Of a stretch of DNA of 64,000 bases, positions 11,381 to 22,700 are shown piece after piece. The stretch is from Anastrepha obliqua. Its lineage: Eukaryota; Arthropoda; Insecta; Diptera; Tephritidae. Numbering within the stretch: the stretch's first letter is position 1; each line of letters starts with the position of its first letter. The notes beneath the pieces are model-generated. The model was not told the origin of the DNA and made no database searches. It saw only the letters and a program-made list of their open reading frames with translations. The stretch spans positions 2,978,501 through 3,042,500 of the forward strand of contig NW_026562179.1 in assembly GCF_027943255.1 (NCBI RefSeq). Reading direction: 5' to 3'. The position numbers and the translations under genes were made by a program.

Positions 11381-13359
11381 CCCTAGGTTGGGTTAGGTTG
11401 GTATGGTTGCTCAGGGCATGAGTACACTTGGACGAAGAAAGATTCATCCTTTGTGATACCATTATGAAGGATGTGAGGTGAAAGATAAAGACCGGTGGGA
11501 TGCAGGGAGAAGGTGGGGAGAGGTGGTGTTGGGATTGTTAGGAGCGTGCGGATCACGAACGATGACTATGTTTGCGTCAGCCGCTTTGTGCTACTGATGA
11601 AATTTATCAGATTTTCAATGTCAGCACCAGCTATATCAGCAGGCGTGGCAAAGAAGTAAGAGCCAAGATCCCTGGATCTTAGCCTCGCTAGAGCAAGGCA
11701 GCTAAAGAGAGGGTGCTGAGATGATTCCACATAAAGCCAGAAGGATTTCGTGACCTTACACGATTGTGTACATGCCCAGCGCTCGCTGAGTTGGCGCGAT
11801 GCCCATATTTCCAGGAGCAGACCGCAGGTAGTCAGGGGGATCCCAATTTTCTCCTTTCGCGGGGAAATCTGTTCAAACGTTCCTTGTCTGGCCACCTCGT
11901 CCGCCTCTCAGTTTCCCGCAATGTTGCTGTGACCAGGAACCCAGATGAGGCTGATGTCAAAACATTCGGACGCAGTCGAAAGTGAGGTCAAGCATTCCTT
12001 GACCAATTCCGAATGCACCGTAATAGACCCGAGGGCCCTTATTGCTGCTTGACTGTCGAAGTAAATATTTACTTTCTTGACTCTTAGTACGCATTCGAGC
12101 AGCCTATTAGCTGCCTCCTTGATTGCGGCTACCTCTGCCTGGAACACACTGCAGTGGTCCGGTAACCTGAATTTTAGTCTGATGGGGAGCTCCTCGCAAA
12201 AAACTCCGCCGTCAGCCTTTCCTTCCAACTTCGATTCATCCGTGAACAAGTTCACCAGGTCCTGCTCCCAAGTGTAGCCCTCCGTCCACTTTTCCCTTGC
12301 CGGAATATGAGTGGAGAAGGTTGCGCTTAGACTAAACGAGGGTACACACTGATCCGTTGACAGAGGGATGAACTCGAAGTTTCTAAGGATGCTTGAGTGC
12401 CTATAAGTGAGGTTGAGCTTATAGCTTCAGCCCCTCAGTCTGATTGGGGTACGTGTAGCGGCAATTCTGCCTGCAACGTCTACGGGTACCACATTTAACA
12501 TGGCGTTGAGGGCCAGAGTAGGAGGTGTTCGAAGCGCCCCACTGATTCCAATGAGTGCCGACCTCTGAACTCTCTCCAGCTGCTTTACCAATGTCGTTTT
12601 CTCTAGTGAGTTCCACCAGACTATGACGCCATATAACAAGATAGGCTTTACAATAGTATTATAAAGCAAGAAAACAATCCTGGGCGAAAGGCCACATCTT
12701 TTGCCAATTGCGCCTTCCATCCATACAAGGCTATTGTTGCCTTCCTCACTCTTTCCTCAATATTGGGCTTCCATGTAAGATTGCTGACAAGGATAATACC
12801 TAGGTACTTCACCTTGTTAGAAAGCATCGGAGGAGCGCCCCCTAGTGAGGGAAGTTGAGCTCTGGGTATTTTATGTTTCATCGAAAATCGGACGAGCTCC
12901 ATCTTAAGAGGATTCACCGACAGGCCGCAATCTGTCGCCCATCTAACAACTACGTTCAGATATCCCTCCATCAAGTTGTACAGTTGTATCCACAAATTTT
13001 CCTCTAACGATTAATACCACGTCATCCGCGTAGGCAACCACCCTGCAGCCCCCTTTCACTTCACAATCTCTTTCACAATTGTGTGCAGGGTAGATTCCAC
13101 CGATCTGGCCTTCCAATAAGCATGTTGGGTATGCGACAACCGACCCCTATGAATTTCGCTTCTTATGTGCAGGTCAACCAGTCTCTCATGGTTTTTCAGC
13201 AAACAAGATGAGCGACTGATTGGCCTGAAATCCTTATGGGAGACATGCGAGTTCTTGCCTACCTTAGGTATAAAGGCAACCCTCACGGCCCTCCATGGTC
13301 TTGGTATATAGCCCCTGGCTACGCAGCTCGCATAAATAGGGCTCAACCAAAGGCATGAT
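11381..13359 (-). mobile_element. LINE A (LOA-like), 3' third
   Basis: This is the 3' part of an old RNase-H-bearing LINE. Minus-strand pieces run RT start (AFIPKVGKNSHVSHKDFRPIS, 13346-13056), palm/thumb (GLSVNPLKMELVRFSMKHK, 12995-12648), RT end (IVKPILLYGVIVWW, 12720-12427), RNase H (LFTDESKLEG...DSQAAIRAL...WVPGHSNIAGN, 12255-11908) and tail (11895-11566). It ends at 11381 in a TTAGG-like tract. The upstream remainder of the same element is at 18959-19362 and 44179-46150. The reading jumps across both insertions in the right order. Confidence 0.8.
11566..13346 (-). pseudogene. LINE A ORF2, RT to RNase H and C-terminal tail
   Basis: This encodes the reverse transcriptase and RNase H that copy LINE RNA at a nicked target. 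The RNase H motif TDES replaces the more usual TDGS, which LINE B keeps. The palm YADD region falls in a disrupted stretch around 13000-13050, where TTTCACTTC and GCATACGCGG-like remnants are seen but no open frame. At least four frames are used. Compared with LINE B the block order is the same, so this is a degraded relative, not a rearranged one. Confidence 0.7.
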
Positions 13360-13381
13360 AGGTTAGGTTAGGTTAGGTTGA
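13360..13381 (-). repeat. CCTAA/TTAGG tract at the LINE B 3' terminus
   Basis: About four TTAGG-like units on the plus strand sit exactly at the LINE B 3' junction. LINE A has a shorter degenerate version at 11381-11405, so the tract is a feature of this LINE family's tail and not telomeric DNA. Confidence 0.75.
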
Positions 13382-13456
13382 AGCGGTTGTCCTGTGGGAC
13401 ACACTCAGGCTCATAGCCCATTGTGATGCCGCGTGGGGAGCTTGTCCCTATCTCTC

Positions 13457-16400
13457 CTAAAACCAGTGTGTGTTTTTCAAAAATTTTAAAATATCTCTGA
13501 TTTCTATAGTACTGAGGTCTTCTAGCTCATTAAAAAATTGTCTACACAGAATAGTAAACCTGCGTCTGGATAGAACAGCGCAGTGGCATAGTAGGTGCGA
13601 GATTGTCTCTTCCTCGTCCTCATCTAGACAACTTCTACAGAAGTCATGTGTTTGCACACCCATCCTTTGGGCGTGTCTGCCTATTAGGCAGTGCCCCGTT
13701 ATGACTGAGATCAATGTGCTAAGACTGTGTTTATTTTGGCTTAGCAGAGATTCTGTGCGTTAAGCATTTAGTTCGTTTGCTTTCTTTACAATTCAACATC
13801 TTCAAGGATGTGTAGCTTACATGTTTGTAAGGGTATCCCTATGTCATTATCTATGTACTTGTCAGACAATTTAGTGCCGAGTCTTGCTAGTTCATCGGCT
13901 CTACAGTTATTCTCAATGTCGCGATGGCCAGGAACCCATGTTACCTTTAGGTGAAATGACTCAACCATCTCGTTAAGAGATGTGCGGCATTTCATGGCTA
14001 CCTTGGAGGTTGTCGACTGTTTTGTGAGGGATTTTATCGCCGCTTGGCTATCAGTGAAAATGTAGATATCATTTCCGGATATCGCATCACACTGTATCAA
14101 TGTCGCGGCTTTTATTATTGCCATCAGTTCAGCCTGAAAGACACTACAGTAGTCAGGGAGCCGAAAACTGAAGGATATCCCCAGATGTTCAGAATATACA
14201 CCTCCACCCACCCTGCCCTCGAGCTTTGAGCCATCTGTGTAAACATGGATGGACTCGCCCTGTCTCACGTCGTCCCGTTCCCACTCTTCCCTTGAGGGTA
14301 GGAGGGTCGTAAACGATGTAATGGCAAGTATAGGCGGGAGTGCATAGTCCACCAGTCCGGGAAGCCCCAAAGTGCCAGCCAGGATTTTAACGTGGCTATA
14401 ATCCGTGTTTGACCACTTGTTTAGAGTGTTCAGCCTTATTGCCGCACTGCGTGCGTTATATATTGCCTGCAGATCTACCGGAAGGAGGTTTAGTGTCGCA
14501 TATAATGCTTTCGATGGTGTGGTTGACATGGCGCCGGTTATCAGAACAGACGCTAGTCTTTGCACCTTGTCAAGTTTCTTGATGTTCACACCCTTCTGAA
14601 GGGCATCCCACCATATTACTATACCATAGTAGAGAATTGGCCTAACCACTGCTGTGTAGAGCCAATGTATCATTCTGGGCCAATCCCCATTTCTTCCCAA
14701 TAAACCTTCCGTAGGAATACATTGCGGTCATAGCTTTTCGTGCTCTGTCTGCGACTGTGAGCCCCCAATTTAGCTTCCTATCTAGTATAAGTCCTAGATA
14801 TTTTGCCCTTTCTATTACTCTAAGTGGTTTCCCTCCTAGGAATATTTGTTGAAGAGTAGGTGTTTTGTGTTTCCTACTAAAAAGTATCAGATCCGTTTTT
14901 TCCGGATTTACCTCTAGTCCTCGACTTTTGCACCAAAGTGATAGTCTCTTGAGAGATCTTTGTTGGGGGTCACATAATGTTGGAAGGTGTTTCCCCGAGA
15001 TTGCTATTACAATATCATCGGCATATGATATTATTTTACCTCCAATTTTTTCCAGTTCTTGAAGAAGATTGTTGACAGTTAGGTTCCACAGAAGTGGAGA
15101 AATTACCCCACCTTGGGGTGTACCCCTGATCGGAAATTTTTTAGCAAATGTGTCACCCAAATTTGCGTTTATCGTTCGCCCAGTCAGCATTCGTTCTATA
15201 AACGAGACTATTGCATTGCTTACTCCCATTTCCGTTAGCGAAGTGGTAATTGCTTCCGGATATATGTTATTGAAGGCACGATCGATGTCTAGAAAGGCAG
15301 CGAGGGTAAATTCTTTGTAGTGAAGTGATTGCTCGACTGTGTGAACTAGCTCATGGAGCGCTGTTTCTACTGATTTGCCTTTGCTGTATGCATGTTGGGA
15401 AGGTGATAGTTTGTCGCTAATCCTTCCTTTGATATGCACATCTAGCAACCGCTCTAAAGATTTTAACAAAAAGGATCATAGGCTGATTGGGCTGAAGTCC
15501 TTCGGTTTCGTATGTGTGGTTTTCTTTGGGAATGAATACCACTTTTACTTCTGCCCATTTCTTGGCGATATAGTTAAGACGTATCGCTGCCTCAAAAATT
15601 AAGGCGAGTGTAGGTGCAATCATATCCTTTGTGTGTTGCAAATCAGCAGGAATGATTCCATCAGGTCCCGGTGATTTGTAAGGTTTGAAGCTGCCAATGG
15701 CAAGTTTTATGTTGTCCTCCATTATGAAATCTGTTGGGGGGTTCTCGTAGTGAACTATAGGGTGGGTTCTACTGTCTTCGTTGCAGAGACAACCCGGAAA
15801 GTGCGTCTGAATTAGTAATTCTAGTGTTTCTTCACTGCTGGTTGTCCAGTTGCCATTCTCTCTTATGAGGTAGCTAGGGTTACTGGGACTTGTTGATACT
15901 ACTTTCCGGAGTCTACTGGTCTCCGAAACGCTTTCTATCTTTTGACAGAAGTCTCTCCAAGACGCCGTTTTTGCTGCCCTTATGGCATACTTAAATCTAC
16001 GCTGGCATTCTTTGTATCTGTACCACGAGTTGGTTCTCCTCGCTTCGTTATACATAGTTCTGCATTCCCTTCTGAGGTTTGCTATATCAGTGGACCACCA
16101 TGGAGGTTTCGGTTTTCCTCTTCTTGTTCTCTGAGGACATGCTGCTTTCGCAGCTTGTTGAAATGCTGAAGTCAGCCCATCAACAACTGAGTCGAGCTGT
16201 GGCTCGGAGTTAATTGTGTATGTCGCTGCTGGGAGATTGCTGGATAACGTGGATTCAAACATCCCCCAGTTTGTGCGTCTGCGGTTTATGACCGGCTTGA
16301 ACTGCTTAGTTGGCAATGAAATGGTGTACGTTAAGTACCTATGATCTGAGAAGGAGTTGTCTGTAGACACTCTCCAATCCTTTAAGATTTGGGACCCTCG

Positions 16401-16976
16401 TTCATCGACACACGTGATGTCTAGAACTTCACTTCTCGTAGTTGTTACAAAAGTAGAGGTATCACCTATGTTACTAATATAAAGATTGTTACACATAGTG
16501 AATTCAAAGATGTACTCACCACGTGCGTTTGTGTCTGAACTGCCCCAGACATGATGATGTGCATTAGCATCTGCTCCCAGTATGAAGGGGGTGCCACATC
16601 TCGATGCTTCATGAACTGCGTCTCTTATGAGTTGTGATGGAGGTGGTTGCTCCGCGTCGTGTGCCATATAAGATGAGGCAAGCCATATCGTCCTTCCGCA
16701 GGACTCCACTGCCGTGATTACGTTATCCGCATCGCTAAATTGTATTAGTAAATATACATTAATACATTTCTTTGCTAGTATGCACGACCTGGGCTTACCT
16801 TTGTCAGTGGCATAGACCAATTTGTACTCTCTGCTGCTCAAACCGCAAACCCGATCTTTTACAACCCATGGTCCTTGGATGAGCACGATATCCTCTTCTC
16901 TTTCTGCGAGACGGAGGATGAGTGCGGCTGAGGCCGCCTTACTGTGGTGAAGATTGATTTGTACAATCTTCACCAT
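13457..16976 (-). pseudogene. LINE B ORF2: endonuclease, RT, RNase H, cysteine tail
   Basis: Reading right to left: endonuclease (16976-15500) with QINLHHSKAA, ADANAHHHVWG and FSDHRYLTY; RT (15469-14642) with FLDIDRAFNNI, GTPQGGVISPLLWN and the catalytic SYADDIVIA; RNase H (14700-13786) with YTDGSKLEG, CSVFQAELMAI, FTDSQAAIKSL and WVPGHRDIENN; then a cysteine tail (13714-13457) with CRSCLDEDEEETISHLLCHC. Frame changes occur near 15500, 14700 and 13780. The endonuclease motif usually written LIQEPW reads LIQGPW here, which removes a catalytic glutamate. The start overlaps ORF1 by about 38 bp, a normal LINE arrangement. Confidence 0.85.
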
Positions 16977-18508
16977 CGCTATTGTAGGTTATTGAAGGGC
17001 AGCCAACCACGGTTTGGTCTGCGTTCTCTTCATCGGAAATAGGGGGGAGAGACTCCTCATCCTCCATAGCAGTGAGATCGGAGTATTCCCCCTCCATGTC
17101 CTCTAAGGTAACCCTTTCGAAGAGTTCGCCTACCATGCCGGAGTTGGAAGCCACCTCATCGTTGTCTGTGACTACCTCGTTTGCTTCCGCAGATGAAGTT
17201 GTATTTCCTGCGGAGGTGCTCTTGCTAGCTACATCCTCTCTGTGGACATGGAGAGTCAGCGTTTGGAAGCCGTAATTTATCTTCCATTTCCTGTTGGCAA
17301 GTGGGTCCAAAGATTCCTCATTGAGGATTATCACGGCCAGTCTCCTCTTGCCGCCCAATTCGCCAATCTTTGCTACCTTCCAGTCGCTGGTAGGTAGTTC
17401 GGGGGTGCCTAGCTTTATTAGATCCAGGACTTCCTCTGGATCAGAATGGAAGTCTGGTATCCAGGCTCTAGATCTTGGCCGGTTGGGAATGTCTTCTCGG
17501 CGGACCACATCAAGGCGGGCCCCCGGCCAAGGTTCCCCTATGCGATTAATCGCTAGGGTGTATAGGTCCACGGAACGTTGTTCAGCGCACTTTATTAATT
17601 TGACGCGGGATTGAAACCATCCCGCATCCGAGCAGCTGGGTGGAGGTCCTGGATTTTCTTTCAGGATGTCCCTATGCACCTTCCAGAGGCTCCTATTGAT
17701 TAAGTCCCAGTTTGCTTGAGAGATCGCACCATCATGGGAACTGCGATCAATCACTGCCCGTACATGGCTTCCTTTCGCTATTTCCGCGAAAGACCTCTTC
17801 GGCGTGACTTTGGTCAATTGAGTGGCAGACACCTTGGTTCGTTTGGCTTCAGCCGATGTCCCTTCACTCGATCTCTTCCGCTTGCCTTGTGCGGAGTCCA
17901 TTTTGGCCTTCTCCCGGTGTTCGGTAATGAAGGCTTCAGCCCACGCCTTGGAGTCTGACTGTTCCTCCGTCAGATCCTCTTCTTTAGTGTCCTTCAGTCT
18001 CTCCAGGATTCTGAAGGCCGATCGCCTGGTACGATAGTACCTTTCTGACGCACTTATTTGCTTCCGGGCGTGGGTACTACCCGGGGCAGTGATAGTGCCA
18101 GAAGGGCAGACATCGGAAGCCATTGGCTTAGCCATGTGGTCCTTTCGGAGTTCCCGTGTCACCTGGAGTGACAGGGACAGCAAGGTCTGCTTGTCTTTTG
18201 ACAGGGCAGCTCTTGCTTCCCAACGATTTTGTTGCGAGGGGGGGTCTATTGCTGGCACCAGACGTTGATGGAGTGTCATCCTCAACTTGTCTTAGGACCG
18301 GGCTGGGATTGTTGCCAGTGAGAGGTCTCGCTGCCGTAAAGGCAGTCCCTGAAGGGACGGAGCGGGAGTTAGGCCCTGGCTTGGCCACAGGCTTCACTCC
18401 GCTTACATTAGTGGTCTTCCTTATTGAAAGACCTGACCTTCCTGAGGGATTTGGTCTTGATTTGTGGGTGCCTTGGTTATCCGAGGCTAGGTTTTTTTTA
18501 GAGTTCAT
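16939..18508 (-). CDS. LINE B ORF1, DUF4780-type nucleic-acid-binding protein
   Basis: A 448-codon open frame (18285-16939) encodes the LINE RNA-binding protein. The N-terminal half is basic and helical (FRILERLKDTKEE, GKRKRSSEG). The C-terminal half has the DUF4780-like fold signature: WIPDFHSDPEEVLDLI, TSDWKVAKIGE, RLAVIILNEESLDPL and WKINYGFQTLTLHV. It ends in an acidic tail. The stretch 18508-18128, in another frame, is proline/serine-rich (RSGLSIRKTT...TPSTSGASN) and looks like the original N-terminus, so a frameshift near 18140-18280 is likely. The stop at 16939 overlaps the ORF2 start. Confidence 0.75.
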
Positions 18509-18509
18509 T

Positions 18510-18958
18510 TCATTTCATAATCGTCCGCACTGCTCAACGTGGCGAGCGTGGCGGACTAGGATTTTTTAGGGGGGAGAGGGGAAATGTCGACCTTGGCAGT
18601 CCCCTCTACCATGGCAAGGTCATTCTACCTCCTGAGGTGACCCAGTTTCAGAAGGGCGCCGTTAAAATACAGCCGGATACCCCTGACTGCAAACCATCCA
18701 TTGGGCACGGTGACGCGTAACACCCTGGACTAGGGGGGTACACGAGAGGAGATGATAGGATACCAGGTTAGGGATAGCAGTGGGGAGATCGTCGGTACGG
18801 TACTCTCCGCATGGTGATTGACTGGCCTCCGCCGTTTTCCGGATGGTTGGCCAGCCAATACCCATGTGGAGCTTCCCTCTTAGTTCGTGGTGGGTTAACC
18901 CTCATGATATGGGGGCTAAACCAGCACTTAAGCCTCATCCCCGCGGCAAGGAGACCAA
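18510..18958 (-). other. LINE B 5' leader
   Basis: This GC-rich non-coding stretch lies between ORF1 and the right CATGAT. No open frame with recognisable motifs is seen. Confidence 0.55.
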
Positions 18959-19362
18959 CATGATGAGACCAACCTCCAGAGATATCTGCAGTTATGCAGG
19001 AATGATGCCGTCAGAACCAGGCGACTTGAAGGGTCTAAAGGAGTCAATGGTTCAAGCCAGGCGGCGCTTACGCAGCAACCATCCCCGGTCCCGAATGCAA
19101 GTTGAATTGCTTTCCAGGCCGGTGCTGCTAGGCGATGGGCTCATCGGAAAATGGTCATCGAGAAGGATCTTTAGGGACTCCTCGCTGCTCATCGCCCAAC
19201 GTCCCAATTCGTCTCTTAAGTACCCCAAGAGAGCGGAACTCTTCGTGAGTACTCGTCTAAACCTGGAGGACTCATAGGGGCCCTCTACGCTCTCGCAGAA
19301 GCTTCTCCAAGAGTCCTTCTTAGCTTTCCTAGTTTCGGACTTATATATATTCCTAGCCCTGC
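18959..19362 (-). pseudogene. LINE A middle piece: EN-RT linker and RT entry
   Basis: Minus-strand reading gives ARNIYKSETRKAKKDSWRSF, ESSRFRRVLTKSSALLGY and then FRPFKSPGSDGIIPA, the start of the RT domain. LINE B's equivalent reads FKPYKSPGPDGIIPADLQ. The left edge joins 13346 across LINE B. The right edge joins 44179 across the BEL element. The BEL 5' LTR starts at 19363. Confidence 0.8.
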
Positions 19363-19549
19363 TGTTACAACGGAGTGTAATTGGGTTGTAATCAGAAACT
19401 ACTTTTTTTGGTGCTAAAAAATGCATGCAGATGCAGGGCAACTTCACGAGTTCGGTTCAAAGTAAACCGAACAAAGAAAGCTCGTTCTTTTACTTTGGAA
19501 CCATCGCCGTGTGCAGACGAGTGCGCTGAAGCACAAATGTAAGTATATA
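19363..19549 (+). repeat. BEL 5' LTR, 5' portion
   Basis: It shares TGTTACAA, CAGAAACTACTTTTTTTGG, GCTAAAAAATGCAT and TTCAAAGTAAA with 43751-43884. It is cut at 19549 by the gypsy insertion and continues after 24207 without a clear LTR end. Confidence 0.8.
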
Positions 19550-19748
19550 TGTAAGATATATATTTAGTTCTTTATACAGTAGATGAAATATAATTAAAAA
19601 GATGGTGATTAAAAAGATGAAGTTTAGTACGGCACGTCTGTTTGGGCAACTGAAAAAAACGACTTTATATTAGCAAAAGTGCGCACACGAAAATACGACT
19701 TAACTCACCGACGACTTAAGGCGAACTCCTTCTGCCTACTCTCCTACA
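19550..19748 (-). repeat. gypsy 3' LTR
   Basis: 199 bp, TG...CA ends on the plus strand. The gag-pol stop codon lies inside this LTR, about 13 bp past its edge. Confidence 0.92.
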
Positions 19749-22700
19749 TTCGGCCATTCGACAATATCATCCGTCTCGGATAGATCGGATTCATCCCGTT
19801 TCCACGGCTTCATGTAGTCACAACTCGTTGATGTTGCATTGGGGCCTTCAAAGTCTGCTGCCTTCTTTACATCGTACCTATCGTTTCGTTTGACCCTGAT
19901 CACCTCATAAGGGCCCAAGAACTCGTTGGCCAACTTTTCCCCTGCGACAAATTGTGACCGTTTGATAGCCACTAAATCTCCCAATTTGTAGATTTTTTTG
20001 CATTTACGACGTCTGTCAAAGTTTTCTTTGTATTCTTTCTGAGCGTATACGATTTGTCTTCTTACATTTTCTCTCATACTGTCACGATTAGATATTAAAA
20101 TATCGGCTGTTTCACTTTCCACCATATTATTTATGTTGACATCCATTGGCGTTTTCATTTTCACACCAAACATTATTTCAAATGGTGTGTATTTCGTTGA
20201 TTTATTGATGGTACTATTGATGACTCTTTGCACTTTGCCAACGTATTTATACCAGGCTTCTGTACGATCTGCTGACAACTTCGAAATAACATTTATAACA
20301 ACTCGGTTCAATCGTTCGACTTGGCCATTGCCTCTCGGCACACCCGTTGTTGTCAGGACGTGTTCTACTTTTTCTGTCTGACACCAGTCCTTAAACGCCG
20401 TCGATGTAAATGCTGACCCCTTATCACTGATAATGCGATGCGGTGCTCCAAATATGTTAGCCCATTCCGACATTTTTCTGATTACCTCCTCTGCAGATGT
20501 TGTTTTTGTAGGGTACAACCAAGTAAATTTGCTAAATCCATCAACAACGATTAAAATATGCTTGTACAATTTTGCTGTTGCATCTAAAGGTCCAAGGTGA
20601 TCGATGTGGATTGTCAGCAGTGGCGCATCTCCCTTATCAATGATATGCATTTCCCCTTCTTGTTTCCCAAGCTTCTTGTTGAATAAAATGCATTTGATAC
20701 AATTTTTAATATATTTTTCAACTTTTTGGCGTAAATGTGGTATAAAATACCTTTGTTGAACCGCATTAACTGTTTTATCAACCGCAAAGTGCCCTTTTTC
20801 GTGCTCTTCTCTAATAATTTGTTGCTCCATTAAACGTGGTACAGCAAGCAGTAGTAAACCATTTTGACTTTTGAACAAAATACCATTTTTAACAACGTAA
20901 TCTTCATAATCTTGCGTTTGTAAAATTTGCTTCACGGCTTTAAAGTGTTCATCGCTTGTTTGGGCTAGGCGTAGTCTAGCACTTATTTCGTCAATCATTA
21001 AAACACTCGCTGGTGCTCTACTCAAAGCATCCACGTGCTTCATCGAAGTTCCTTTACGGTGCTCTATAACATATTTATAATCTTCAAGATATAGTATCCA
21101 ACGTGTTACGGCGGGTGGTAACTCTTTTTTGGTAGTAGTGCTCTTAAACGCTTGGCAATCTGTGACTAATTTAAACTCTCGTCCCAGAAGATAGTGACGG
21201 AATTTCTGTACAGCATAATATGCAGCTTTTATTTCAAGGTAGAAGCTATGTAACTTACTTTCTTCAGCAGTATTTTTCCTACTCCAATAGTATATAGGAT
21301 GCAGCTTTCCATCGAATAATTGCAAAAGAATTCCTCCAAGACCATCCTTCGACGCATCGGTATGAAGCTCCGTTGGTGCTGACGGGCAAAATATACGCAA
21401 AACTGGTTGACTAGTTAGTATGTCTTTTACTTTTTCAATGGCTGTCATTTCTGCGGTGCCCACTACGAATTTGGCCTCCTTCTTCAATAGGTCTGTGAGT
21501 GGTTTGGTGATTACAGCATAATTTTCAACGAATTTCCTAAAGTATCCAAACAGTCCTAACATTTGTTGCAGCTGTTTCACGTTTTTAGGCACTGGGAACT
21601 TTCGTATGGCAAGACATTTCTCTGCATCAGGTGAAACACATCCGTTTTTTATTAATAATCCCAAATAAACTACATCGTGCTTTAAAAACTTGCATTTTTG
21701 CCATTTAATATGGAGACCATACTGTTCAGCCAAACTTAATACTTTCTTCAACTTCTCTATACCTTCTTCTTCATTCTTCGAGGGCACTATAACGTCATCC
21801 ATGTACATCTGCATAACATTTTCTCTAATCAAATTACGAAAGATGTGGTTGACGAAACGTAAAAACATAGCCGGTGAATTACAGAACCCAAACGGTGCTC
21901 TGTTGAATTCATAAATACCATCGCGGGTAACAAAAGCGGTGTACTTCTTCGAACTCTCTTCTATTGGTACATGAAAAAATGCATTTTCAAGGTCCAAAGT
22001 TGTAAATATGCTTGCGCCTTCTAACGCTTCAATGACCTCTTCCATGAGTGGAACTGGGAAACGATCTTTTTGCACTATTTTATTTAAGTCTCGGAAGTCT
22101 ACACACAAACGTTTTTTACCATCTGTTTTATCGACTAGCACAACTCGACTACAATATTCGGAACTCGACGGACGTATTATTTTCTTTTGCAGCCAGTCTT
22201 CAACTTGCTCGCTTACAACTTTCTGTTCTGGCAATGGTAGTCTCTTCGGTAAATGTCGAATAACTTTATCTTCTGACAACACAATTTTCATACTCATTGG
22301 GCTTGTCACTTCGGTTTTAGGTGAATACTCTTTAACAATATTTTCTATTTGATTTTTGTATATTTTTGGCACTTCTAACTCTTTATTTTCAATCGAAATA
22401 TTGTGAATCCAATTTTCATTTTCCGAAAGAAATTTTGTAAATCTATAACCACTTCTATCATAAATGTATTCGCATTTTCCGATAAAATCAAAACCTAAGA
22501 TGACCTCATACTTAGACAAATTGTCTGGTACGACCAAGAAGCTATGCGCACAAACAAGATTATCAACAGTAATATTCGCTTCACACCTGCCGATAGCAAT
22601 CACCTTTTTATTGCCATAACCCGAAAGACTGTCACTACATTTCTTTAGAGAACAATTTAATTTTTTTGCAACCGTTTGCTCAATTATAGAAATTTCTGCA

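Larger units (their letters stand above)
13360..18958 (-). mobile_element. LINE B (LOA-like), about 5.6 kb, full length
   Basis: The element is flanked by CATGAT at 13354-13359 and 18959-18964, a plausible target-site duplication that splits LINE A's RT. It has a leader (18958-18510), ORF1 (18508-16939), ORF2 (16976-13457) and a 3' end of about 90 bp. The transcript-sense 3' end is a CCTAA repeat (TTAGG on the plus strand at 13361-13380) instead of poly(A). ORF2 is broken by about three frameshifts. Confidence 0.85.

Noticed and set aside
13360..13381. TTAGG repeats as interstitial telomere
   Set aside because: The tract is only about 20 bp, sits exactly at a LINE 3' end, and a related tract ends LINE A. 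It is better explained as the LINE tail.
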